From assembly GCF_018623035.1 (NCBI RefSeq), contig NZ_CP076023.1, forward strand, positions 620,001-684,000: DNA of 64,000 bases. Direction: 5' to 3'. Shown here piece by piece: positions 31,243-39,018 of this stretch (within the stretch, counting starts at the first letter, position 1; every line of letters starts with the position of its first letter). Below the pieces are notes generated by a model, which searched no databases, had not been told where the DNA came from, and saw only the letters and a list, made by a program, of their open reading frames with translations. Made by a program: the position numbers and the translations under genes. Source of the stretch: Cellulomonas dongxiuzhuiae. GTDB lineage: Bacteria > Actinomycetota > Actinomycetes > Actinomycetales > Cellulomonadaceae.

Positions 31243-34200
31243 GTGGCTGTGACGACCGATGCGACCGGGACCGCCGTCCGGGACCTCGTGCACGCCCTGC
31301 GTGCCGTCGTGCGCGGGAGCGTGGACGACTCCTCCCGCCGCCGGGCGGAGTACTCCACCGACGCCTCGAACTACCGCGTGGTGCCGCAGGTCGTCGTGTT
31401 CCCGCGGGACGTCGACGACGTGCTCGCGGCGCTGTCGGTCGCGCGCGAGACGGGCACGCCGCTGACGTCGCGCGGCGGCGGCACGTCGGTGGCGGGCAAC
31501 GCGGTCGGGACCGGCATCGTCCTGGACTTCTCGCGGCACGTGAACCGGGTGCTGTCGATCGACCCCGAGGCCCGCACCGCGCGCGTCGAGCCGGGCGTCG
31601 TCATGTCGCACCTGCAGCGGGCCGCCGCGCCGCACGGCCTGCGGTTCGGACCCGACCCGTCGACGCAGGCGCGCGCGACCCTCGGCGGCATGATCGGCAA
31701 CAACGCGTGCGGGCCGCGTGCCGTGGCGTTCGGGCGCACGGCGGACAACGTGGTCGAGCTCGACGTGGTCGACGGCACGGGACGCCGGTTCACCGCCGGT
31801 GCCGGAGCGGGCGCGCTGGACGTCGTGCCCGGCCTGGACGCGCTGGTGCGCAGCCACCTCGACGTGGTCCGCACCGAGCTGGGCCGGTTCCGCCGCCAGG
31901 TCTCGGGCTACTCCCTGGAGCACCTGGCGCCCGAGCACGGCACCGACCTCGCCAAGATGCTGGTCGGCACCGAGGGCACGCTCGTGACGCTCCTGGGCGC
32001 GACGGTGGACCTCGTGCCCGTGCCGTCGGCGCCCGTGCTCGTCGTGCTCGGCTACCCCGACATGGCGACGGCCGCCGACGACGTCCCCGCGCTCCTCGCG
32101 CACGCGCCGCTGGCGATCGAGGGCATGGACGCGCGGCTCGTCGACGTGGTGCGGCGCGTCAAGGGCGCCTCCGCGGTGCCGGACCTGCCGCCCGGCGGCG
32201 GGTGGATGATGTGCGAGGTCGGCGGTGCGACGCTCGACGAGGCGATGGCCACCGCGCGCGCTCTCGCGGGGTCCGCGGGCACCGACGCGGTCGGGATCTT
32301 CCCGCCCGGGCCCGACGCCGCGGCGATGTGGCGGATCCGCGAGGACGGCGCCGGCCTGGGTGGGCGCACGCCGTCGGGCGAGCAGGCGTGGCCGGGGTTC
32401 GAGGACTCCGCGGTCCCGCCCGAGCGCCTCGGCGCCTACCTGCGCGAGCTCGAGGCGCTCATGGCGGACCACGGCGTCGACGGCCTGGCGTACGGGCACT
32501 TCGGCGACGGGTGCGTGCACCTGCGCCTCGACATCCCGATGACCCGGTCGGGCGAGCCGCTGCGCGCGTTCATGCAGGACGCCGGCGCCCTCGTCGCGCG
32601 GCACGGCGGCTCGCTGTCCGGCGAGCACGGCGACGGGCGCGCGCGCTCCGAGCTGCTGCCGCTCATGTACTCGCCGCGCACGATCGACCTGTTCGGTGCC
32701 GTCAAGGACCTGTTCGACCCCCGCGACCTGCTCAACCCCGGTGTGCTCGTGCGGCCGCGCCCGCTCGACGCGGACCTGCGCCGTCCCGCGGCGCGCCCGC
32801 TGCTCGCGGGTTCCGGCGGGTTCGCGTTCGCGCACGACGGCGGCGACATGACGACCGCGGTGCACCGGTGCGTCGGCGTGGGCAAGTGCCGCGCCGACAA
32901 CAGCGCCGCGGGCGGGTTCATGTGCCCGTCGTACCTGGCGACGAAGGACGAGAAGGACTCGACGCGGGGCCGTGCGCGCGTGCTGCAGGAGATGGCCAAC
33001 GGCTCGCTGGTCTCCCGCGGGTGGTCCTCGCCCGAGGTGCACGAGGCCCTCGACCTGTGCCTGAGCTGCAAGGCGTGCTCGTCGGACTGCCCCGCGGGCG
33101 TCGACATGGCCCAGTACAAGTCCGAGGTGCTGCACCGCACGTACCGTCGCCGGCTGCGGCCCGTGAACCACTACGCGCTGGGCTGGTTGCCGCGGTGGGC
33201 GCGGCTCGTCACGGCCGTGCCGGGGCTCGCGTCGCTCGCGAACGCGGTGCTCGGCGTGCGGCCGGTCGCCAAGGCCGTCCTGGCGCTCGGCGGCATGGAC
33301 ACGCGCCGCCGCATGGTGAACTTCGCGCCCGTGCCGTTCCGCGCGTGGGCGCGCGGCACGGGCCGGCGGTCGGGCGACGTGCGCGTCGTGGGGCGTCGCG
33401 ACGCCGCGACCGTGACGCTGCCGGTCGACACGGTCGACGAGGCCGGGAACCCCGACGCTGCCGGGAACCCCGCGCCGCGCCCGCCCGTGCTGCTGTGGAC
33501 CGACTCGTTCAGCGACACCCTGGCCCCGTCCGTCGCGCACGCGGCCGTCGCGGTGCTGCGGGACGCGGGCTACGACGTGCTCGTCCCGGACCACGACGCG
33601 TGCTGCGGCCTGACGTGGATCAGCACCGGGCAGCTCGACGGTGCCCGCCACCAGCTCGAGCACCTGCTCGAGGTGCTCGGGCCGTTCGCCGTCAACGGCA
33701 TCCCGATCGTCGGGCTCGAGCCCTCGTGCACCGCGGTGCTGCGCAGCGACCTCGTCGACCTGCTGCCCGACGACCCCCGGGCCGTCGCCGTGCAGCGCGA
33801 GACGCGCACGCTCGCGGAGCTGCTGACCGCGCCGGCACCCGTCGGCCCCGGCGACCGCTGGCAGGTCCCGGACCTGTCCGACGTCACGGCCGTCGTCCAG
33901 CCCCACTGCCACCACTACTCGGTCATGACGTGGACGGCCGACCGCCGGCTGCTCACCGACGCGGGCGCCACCTTCTCCGCGCTCGCGGGCTGCTGCGGCC
34001 TGGCCGGCAACTTCGGCATGGAGAAGGGCCACTACGACGTGTCGGTGGCCGTCGCCGAGAACGCGCTGCTGCCGGCCCTGCGCGCCGCCGCCCCGGGCGA
34101 CGTGTACCTGGCGGATGGCTACTCGTGCCGCACGCAGGCCGAGCAGCTCGCGGACGTGCACGGCGTTCACCTGGCCGAGCTGCTGGCGTCCCGCCTGCCC

Positions 34201-34248
34201 GGGCAGCGCGCGCGGACCGAGGGTGCGGGCGACGCCGTCAGTCCGTGA
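31243..34248 (+). CDS. FAD-binding and (4Fe-4S)-binding oxidoreductase, D-lactate/glycolate dehydrogenase type
   Basis: A 1001-residue fusion of a GlcD-like flavin domain and a GlcF-like iron-sulfur domain, as in actinobacterial and proteobacterial respiratory D-lactate dehydrogenases. The PCMH-type FAD site is at TSRGGGTSVAGNAVG, the C-terminal flavin-domain motif at SGEHGDGRARSELLP. Two ferredoxin-type clusters are ligated by CVGVGKC plus MCPSY (about 543-565) and by CLSCKACSSDCPAG (about 606). Two CCG domains follow (ACCGLTW and HCHHYS...GCCGLAGNFG). It probably passes electrons to the menaquinone pool at the membrane. Its stop overlaps the end of the convergent gene that follows. Confidence 0.92.
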   Translation: MAVTTDATGTAVRDLVHALRAVVRGSVDDSSRRRAEYSTDASNYRVVPQVVVFPRDVDDVLAALSVARETGTPLTSRGGGTSVAGNAVGTGIVLDFSRHVNRVLSIDPEARTARVEPGVVMSHLQRAAAPHGLRFGPDPSTQARATLGGMIGNNACGPRAVAFGRTADNVVELDVVDGTGRRFTAGAGAGALDVVPGLDALVRSHLDVVRTELGRFRRQVSGYSLEHLAPEHGTDLAKMLVGTEGTLVTLLGATVDLVPVPSAPVLVVLGYPDMATAADDVPALLAHAPLAIEGMDARLVDVVRRVKGASAVPDLPPGGGWMMCEVGGATLDEAMATARALAGSAGTDAVGIFPPGPDAAAMWRIREDGAGLGGRTPSGEQAWPGFEDSAVPPERLGAYLRELEALMADHGVDGLAYGHFGDGCVHLRLDIPMTRSGEPLRAFMQDAGALVARHGGSLSGEHGDGRARSELLPLMYSPRTIDLFGAVKDLFDPRDLLNPGVLVRPRPLDADLRRPAARPLLAGSGGFAFAHDGGDMTTAVHRCVGVGKCRADNSAAGGFMCPSYLATKDEKDSTRGRARVLQEMANGSLVSRGWSSPEVHEALDLCLSCKACSSDCPAGVDMAQYKSEVLHRTYRRRLRPVNHYALGWLPRWARLVTAVPGLASLANAVLGVRPVAKAVLALGGMDTRRRMVNFAPVPFRAWARGTGRRSGDVRVVGRRDAATVTLPVDTVDEAGNPDAAGNPAPRPPVLLWTDSFSDTLAPSVAHAAVAVLRDAGYDVLVPDHDACCGLTWISTGQLDGARHQLEHLLEVLGPFAVNGIPIVGLEPSCTAVLRSDLVDLLPDDPRAVAVQRETRTLAELLTAPAPVGPGDRWQVPDLSDVTAVVQPHCHHYSVMTWTADRRLLTDAGATFSALAGCCGLAGNFGMEKGHYDVSVAVAENALLPALRAAAPGDVYLADGYSCRTQAEQLADVHGVHLAELLASRLPGQRARTEGAGDAVSP

Positions 34249-34531
34249 GCAGGGCCTCCACGCGCTGCACCTTGCCGTCGAGCTCGCCGGTGTGACCGGG
34301 GCGGATGTCGGCCTTGAGCACCAGGCTGACGCGGTGCCCGTGCGCGCCGACGGCCTCGGTCGCGCGCCGCACCACGTCCATGACCTCGCCCCACTCGCCC
34401 TCGAGGGTCGTGAACATGGCGTCCGTCCGGTTCGGCAGACCGGACTCCCGGACGATGCGGACGGCGTCGGCGACGGCCTGGGACACGGACTCGCCGGCAC
34501 CGAGCGGCGCGACGGAGAAGGCGATGAGCAT
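34238..34531 (-). CDS. Thiamine-binding-like protein (MTH1187/YkoF family)
   Basis: A 97-residue protein of the MTH1187 family (DUF77), a small ferredoxin-like fold implicated in binding thiamine or its precursors. Characteristic segments are MLIAFSVAPLG, ESVSQAVADAVRIVRESGLP, AMFTTLEGEWGEVM and RVSLVLKADIRPG. The ATG at 34531 has GGTGGAGG immediately upstream (2 nt). The last 11 bp overlap the 3' end of the convergent dehydrogenase gene, so the two mRNAs are complementary there. Confidence 0.87.
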   Translation of the reverse strand: MLIAFSVAPLGAGESVSQAVADAVRIVRESGLPNRTDAMFTTLEGEWGEVMDVVRRATEAVGAHGHRVSLVLKADIRPGHTGELDGKVQRVEALLTD

Positions 34532-34743
34532 GCCTCCACCCTGCCCCCGCGTCGCGCGCGCGTCCACCGGCAGGACGTTCACCTGAACGGTTGACCAGGA
34601 CGTCGGACGGACCCTGTCCGCCCTCCGACGGGCTGACTGGTCCGCCCGAGATGTGGGACAGTGTCCGGGCGACGCCGCACGCCGCGCCCGCGACGTGTCG
34701 ACGTCACGACCGCCCCGCTGTGCAAGGAAGGCCCGGACGCGAC

Positions 34744-36090
34744 ATGCCGATCTTCGAGCTCGACGACGGGCGCCCACGCCTCGTCCAGCCGATGCAGCCG
34801 CTCGCGGGGTCGTTTGCGCAGGAGGTCACCGCCCTGGTCACGCACCACCTCGCCGCGATCGCCGGCGAGCCCCTGTTCGTCGTGCGCGCGCGCGGCACGT
34901 CCGACCGCGCCGACCTGCCCGAGATGCTCGCGCTCGACGCGTCCGGGCGCCCCGTCGTGGTCGCCGTCGCCCAGGTGCTCGACGACGACGCGATCGTCGC
35001 GGCGCTGCGCCACGGGGGTGCGGCGGCCCGCATGACCACGGCCGACCTGGCGCGTGCCTACCACGTGGACCCCAGCCGGTTCGCGGTCGACTTCGCGGCG
35101 TTCCGCGAGCACGTGCCGTTCGGCGCCGCGGCGAGCCGCCGGCACGGCGGCGTGCGGCTGCTGCTGCTGTGCTCCGAGGTGGCGGCCGAGGCCACGGACA
35201 CCCTGGGCTTCCTGCGCGGCGGCGAGCACCAGGTCGACGTCCTGCAGGTCGGTGTCGTCCGCGGCGACGAGCGTCGCCTCCTCGAGGTCTCCCCGCTGGC
35301 CCTGCACGAGGGGGTGCGCCGGACGGTCGAGCCCACGGCGCTGCGCCTCGTGCGCTCGAGCGAGGCGTTCGCGACGGCGATGGCCTACGAGGCCGACCGT
35401 GCGCCGGGCCTGCCGGCGGGGCGGCCGAAGTCGCTGCCGACGGGCGAGCTGCGCGCCGTCACGCCGCCCGAGCGCACCGAGCCGCCCGCGCCCACGCCCA
35501 TCGGCCGCCGGGGGACCGTGACCGAGCCGACGCCCCTGCCCTTCCGCACCGCCGGTCCCACCGCGCAGCCGCCGGAGCCGCCCGCCGAGTCGCCGCGCCA
35601 CGGGGGTCCCGGCCGGCCCGACGTCACCGAGTGGCCGGGTGACGCGTCCGTCCCGCCGACGGCGTCGATGCTCGAGGGTCCGCCGACGCTCACGCCCGTC
35701 GCCGGGCTGCGGGCGGCGGTCGTCGACGGCGCCGGGGCGCGGCCGGCCGACGCCGACGCCCCGACGCCGCCGCGCGGGCAGCCCGCCGCGGAGGTCGTCG
35801 ACGACGTCCGGCGTCAGCAGCGCCCGGACTGGCCGTTCCCCGAGCTGGCGATGCTCGCCAAGCGGCGGCGCGCCGTCACGACGCTGGTGTGGGTGCGCGA
35901 GCGGCGCGGTCAGCGCTTCTCCGCGCTGCTGCGCTCCGACGGCATGATCGAGCTGCCCGACGGCCGCGTCGTGGCCGACCCCGACGTGGCCGCGGCGACG
36001 CTGTCCGGCGTCGAGGGCGTCGACGGCTGGCGGGCGTGGCGCCTGGGCGACGGCGGCCCGACGCTCTCGGAGGCCACGGGCACGCTGTGA
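34744..36090 (+). CDS. Nuclease-like domain fused to a RAMA domain
   Basis: A 448-residue protein. The N-terminal 220 residues look like a PD-(D/E)XK-type fold: helices, then LPEMLALDASGRPVVVAVAQ, where active nucleases have E-x-K after the second strand, so catalysis looks lost. A Pro/Thr-rich linker (about 225-360) follows. The last 90 residues match the RAMA (restriction enzyme adenine methylase associated) pattern: LAMLAKRRRAV, a strand VWVRERRGQRFSALLRSDGM, LPDGRVVADPDVAAATLSG, and GWRAWRLG. RAMA is proposed to recognise DNA, perhaps modified DNA. No methylase or restriction enzyme adjoins. The assignments are by eye. It converges on the hydrolase gene at 36101. Confidence 0.6.
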   Translation: MPIFELDDGRPRLVQPMQPLAGSFAQEVTALVTHHLAAIAGEPLFVVRARGTSDRADLPEMLALDASGRPVVVAVAQVLDDDAIVAALRHGGAAARMTTADLARAYHVDPSRFAVDFAAFREHVPFGAAASRRHGGVRLLLLCSEVAAEATDTLGFLRGGEHQVDVLQVGVVRGDERRLLEVSPLALHEGVRRTVEPTALRLVRSSEAFATAMAYEADRAPGLPAGRPKSLPTGELRAVTPPERTEPPAPTPIGRRGTVTEPTPLPFRTAGPTAQPPEPPAESPRHGGPGRPDVTEWPGDASVPPTASMLEGPPTLTPVAGLRAAVVDGAGARPADADAPTPPRGQPAAEVVDDVRRQQRPDWPFPELAMLAKRRRAVTTLVWVRERRGQRFSALLRSDGMIELPDGRVVADPDVAAATLSGVEGVDGWRAWRLGDGGPTLSEATGTL

Positions 36091-36100
36091 CGTCCGGCGC

Positions 36101-37105
36101 TCAGCCCCAGCCGTAGGCCACGAGCCACCGCGTGAGCTCGGCGTAGAACCGCTCGCGCGCGGGGTGGGCCGACAGCGTCAGGTCGTGCATGCCCCCGGCG
36201 ACGCGCACGGTCGTCACCACGGGGCCGAGCTGCACGGCCCGCCGGGCGATCGCCTCGGTGTCGAGCACGATGTCGGCCGTGCGCATCTCCTCGCTCCAGC
36301 GGGGGCTGATGAGGGAGCGCGCGGACATCGCGGCGAACACCGGCACGTCGATCGACAGGCCGCGCGCGACGGTCGCGTGCCCCGCGAGCACCGCGCTCAG
36401 CCAGCCCGCACGCACCGGGAACGACGGCGTGGGGCGCCACCGCTCGTCGACGGTCCAGTCCCCGCCCGTGACCGCGGCGATCGTCCGCGCGTAGTAGCCG
36501 GGGTCGATGTTGGGCAGCGCCGCCTTGGGGTTGAAGCGCGCGACCCGGGCGATCGCGGGGCCCGACAGGTGGCGCACGAGCGAGGACCCCTGGAGCTCGA
36601 GCCACGGCGAGTTGAGCACCAGGCCCCGCACGACGCCCGGGTGCCGCGCGACCCACAGGCTGAGCACGAGCCCGCCCGTCGAGTGGCCCATGAGCAGGAT
36701 GCGCACCACCGAGCCGAGCTCGGCGCGGACCACGTCGAGGGCGGCGCCGACCTCCTCGTCGTACGTGCGCAGGTCCTCGACGTAGCCCGGGGTCTGGTGC
36801 AGCCGCAGCGAGCGGCCGTACTTGCGCAGGTCGAGCGCGTAGAACGCGACCCCCTGCGCCTGCCAGTACCGCGCGAGCGGCCGCTGGAAGAAGTAGTCGG
36901 ACCACCCGTGGACGTAGAGCACGGCCCGCGCCGGGCGCAGCGTCGGGTCGGGCAGGTGGCGCACGAGCGTCGCGGTGACCTCGCCCTCGTCGTCGTCGAG
37001 CAGGTCCAGGCGGCGCGCCTCGAAGCCCTCGCCGAGGGCGTCGGGCGACCAGTCGGCCGTCAGGGCGGCGCCGTCCCACAGGGCGGTGTCCGGCGGCGCG
37101 GCCAC
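36101..37105 (-). CDS. Alpha/beta hydrolase (serine aminopeptidase/monoacylglycerol lipase type)
   Basis: A 334-residue cytoplasmic hydrolase of the Hydrolase_4 group. AVLYVHGWSDYFFQRP gives the oxyanion region, GHSTGGLVLSLW the nucleophile Ser, and GGMHDLTLS the likely catalytic His. The middle cap (WTVDERWRPTPSFPVRAGWL) resembles monoacylglycerol lipases and lysophospholipases. No signal peptide. It starts with GTG 6 bp after the stop of the dehydrogenase gene upstream and so forms an operon with it. There is no visible substrate clue. Confidence 0.87.
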   Translation of the reverse strand: MAAPPDTALWDGAALTADWSPDALGEGFEARRLDLLDDDEGEVTATLVRHLPDPTLRPARAVLYVHGWSDYFFQRPLARYWQAQGVAFYALDLRKYGRSLRLHQTPGYVEDLRTYDEEVGAALDVVRAELGSVVRILLMGHSTGGLVLSLWVARHPGVVRGLVLNSPWLELQGSSLVRHLSGPAIARVARFNPKAALPNIDPGYYARTIAAVTGGDWTVDERWRPTPSFPVRAGWLSAVLAGHATVARGLSIDVPVFAAMSARSLISPRWSEEMRTADIVLDTEAIARRAVQLGPVVTTVRVAGGMHDLTLSAHPARERFYAELTRWLVAYGWG

Positions 37106-37111
37106 GTCGCC

Positions 37112-38071
37112 TCAGACCTCGAGGACGATCTTGCCGACGTGCGCGCCGGACGCGAGGCGCGCGAGGCCGTCCGCGGCGCGGGCCAGCGGGTACGTCGAGT
37201 CGACGAGCGGCCGGACGCCCGTGCGGGCGAGGAACGCCAGGACGTGGCCCAGCTCGTCCCGCGTCCCCATGGTGGCGCCCACGATGCTGATCTCCTGGAA
37301 GAACACCTTGGTCAGCGACGCGGGCTCCGGGTCGCCCGACGTCAGGCCGGCGACCACGATCCGCCCGCCGGGACGCACCGAGCGCACCGAGTGCTCCCAC
37401 GTCGCGCGGCCGACGGTCTCCAGGACGACGTCGACGCGACCGATGCGGGTGCCCGGCTCGACCGCCTGCGCCGCGCCCAGCCCCAGGGCACGGAACCGCT
37501 TGGCGGGGTCCCGCCCGGTGACGACCATCTCGAGCCCCGCTGCGGACCCGAGCTGCACGGCCGCGACCGCGACGCCGCCGCCCGCGCCCTGCACGAGCAC
37601 GCGCTGCCCGGGCTGGGCGGCGCCGGAGCGGAACAGCATCCGGTACGCCGTGAGGTAGGCGGTGGGGACGCACGCGGCCTCGACGAACGTCAGGTCCGCG
37701 GGCTTGTCGACGAGGTTCCAGGCGGGGACGGCGACGCGCTCGGCGAGCGTGCCGGGGTAGCGCTCGGACAGCAGCGTGCGTGGCTCGTCGGCCGGCACGC
37801 CGCGCCCGTCGGGCCCGCCCACCACGGCGTGGACGACGACCTCGCGCCCGTCCGCCGTGACGCCGGCGGCGTCGGTGCCCAGCACCATCGGCAGCTGCTG
37901 GTCGCGCAGACCGACGCCCCGCAGCGACCACAGGTCGTGGTGGTTGAGCGACGCGGCCCGCACGTCGACCGTCGTCCAGCCGGCCGGGGCCTCGGGCTCG
38001 GGCGCGTCCCCGACCTCCAGGCCCGTCAACGGGTCGTCGGGCGAGAAGGACACCACGCGGGCAGACAGCAT
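37112..38071 (-). CDS. Zinc-type/quinone-oxidoreductase-like alcohol dehydrogenase (MDR family)
   Basis: A 319-residue medium-chain dehydrogenase. The GroES-like N-terminal domain contains ASLNHHDLWSLRGV and GTDAAGVTADG; the zinc-binding Cys/His set of classical alcohol dehydrogenases is largely absent, which points to the quinone-oxidoreductase branch. The nucleotide motif is VLVQGAGGGVAVAAVQLG. The ATG at 38071 follows TAGCGT by 6 nt. A run of ten C (G on the coding strand) lies where the -35 element would be. The hydrolase gene follows at once, so the two probably act on one pathway of unknown substrate. Confidence 0.87.
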   Translation of the reverse strand: MLSARVVSFSPDDPLTGLEVGDAPEPEAPAGWTTVDVRAASLNHHDLWSLRGVGLRDQQLPMVLGTDAAGVTADGREVVVHAVVGGPDGRGVPADEPRTLLSERYPGTLAERVAVPAWNLVDKPADLTFVEAACVPTAYLTAYRMLFRSGAAQPGQRVLVQGAGGGVAVAAVQLGSAAGLEMVVTGRDPAKRFRALGLGAAQAVEPGTRIGRVDVVLETVGRATWEHSVRSVRPGGRIVVAGLTSGDPEPASLTKVFFQEISIVGATMGTRDELGHVLAFLARTGVRPLVDSTYPLARAADGLARLASGAHVGKIVLEV

Positions 38072-38077
38072 GCCCCC

Positions 38078-38083
38078 ACGCTA
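38078..38083 (-). promoter_or_regulatory. -10 box of a leaderless promoter (MDR dehydrogenase operon)
   Basis: On the minus strand TAGCGT ends 6 nt before the ATG at 38071. Confidence 0.65.
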
Positions 38084-38101
38084 ACCGCCCACCCCCCGAC
38101 G

Positions 38102-38111
38102 CCCCCCCCCC
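38102..38111 (-). repeat. G10 homopolymer (C10 on + strand) in the -35 region
   Basis: Ten C at 38102-38111, with further runs of six (38115-38120) and seven (38126-38132) nearby. The tract overlaps the expected -35 position of the 38071 promoter. Confidence 0.85.
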
Positions 38112-38134
38112 GCGCCCCCCGCGCGCCCCCCCGT

Positions 38135-38200
38135 GCGAGAGAGCAATCCAGTCACCCAGGTGACGCCGCGGCCCCCAGGGTGACGGGATTGCTCTCTCGC
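38135..38200. repeat. Long extragenic palindrome, 23-bp arms with one mismatch
   Basis: Left arm 38135-38157 (GCGAGAGAGCAATCC then AGTCACCC) and right arm 38178-38200 (GGGTGACGGGATTGCTCTCT then CGC) pair at 22 of 23 positions around a 20-nt loop. The loop itself pairs partly with the arm ends (GGTGAC). It lies just after the stop of the 38217-38939 gene, so it may end that transcript. The length and the GAGAGAGCAATCC core suggest a repeated extragenic element. Confidence 0.75.
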
Positions 38201-38216
38201 GACAGGTGGGAGGGGG

Positions 38217-38939
38217 TTACAGGAGGGGGAGCATGCGGCCCAGGTCGGGGACGGCGTCGGAGGTGTAGCGGGCCTGGAGGGCGAGGGCGAGCTCGTCGAC
38301 GTCGTACGGAACGCGGCCCGCCGCCAGGCGCACCCACCGGCGCGCGTCGACGACCTCGAGGTCCCACCCGCCGCGGGCCCGGACGATCGTGAGCAGCTCG
38401 TCGGCGACGAGGGCGAGGGCTGCCGGGTCGACGGGGTCCGGGACGGCGTCGGCGCTGCGCGCACGGCGCACCGAGCGGTACAGGTCGTCGCCGTGCACGA
38501 CGAGCTCGAGGACGCGCGAGACCGTCATCGTCGACAGGCGCACCGGGCCGCGGCGGGCCTGCACCACCGGGTCGCCGGGGCCCAGCGTGTCCAGCGCCGC
38601 GAGCGCGGCGCGGGCTGACGCCGTCACGTACCCCACCGGGTCGGCTGCGTGCTCGGCGGCGAGGCGCCGCGTCGTCTCCGCGATGTCGTCCGCGCGGTCG
38701 GGGTACGACCCGAGGTACTCGCCCAGGGTGAGGGGCAGCGTCCCCTCGGGCGTGGGCGTGCAGACGGCCAGCGCGTCCATCGCGCGGCCCAGGTGCGCCC
38801 AGAGCTCGACGACGTTCCACCCCTCCAGCACCGAGGGCTCACGTCCCAGGCGGGGGTCCGCCATGAGGTCGACCCAGTCGTGCAGGCGGTCCCACTGGGC
38901 GCGCAGGGCGGTGGCGGCGGTCATGACGTCGACGGACAT
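38217..38939 (-). CDS. Maleylpyruvate isomerase-family (mycothiol-dependent, DinB-like) protein
   Basis: A 240-residue protein of the MDMPI superfamily. The N-terminal four-helix DinB-like domain shows LRAQWDRLHDWVDLM, VLEGWNVVELWAHLGRAMD and, further on, VLELVVHGDDLYRSV, where His residues of WAHLG and VHGDD are the expected metal ligands. Members use mycothiol as cofactor or act as S-transferases, which fits an actinobacterium. A C-terminal domain of 80 residues follows. The substrate is unknown. It is downstream of metX in the same direction with 79 bp between, and may have its own promoter. Confidence 0.8.
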   Translation of the reverse strand: MSVDVMTAATALRAQWDRLHDWVDLMADPRLGREPSVLEGWNVVELWAHLGRAMDALAVCTPTPEGTLPLTLGEYLGSYPDRADDIAETTRRLAAEHAADPVGYVTASARAALAALDTLGPGDPVVQARRGPVRLSTMTVSRVLELVVHGDDLYRSVRRARSADAVPDPVDPAALALVADELLTIVRARGGWDLEVVDARRWVRLAAGRVPYDVDELALALQARYTSDAVPDLGRMLPLL

Positions 38940-39018
38940 GCGCCCATGGTGCCGTGTCCCGCCCGTCCTGCGAGCCGGGAGCCGCGCGTGCCACGACGAC
39001 CGAGGCGCCCCGGCGGCG

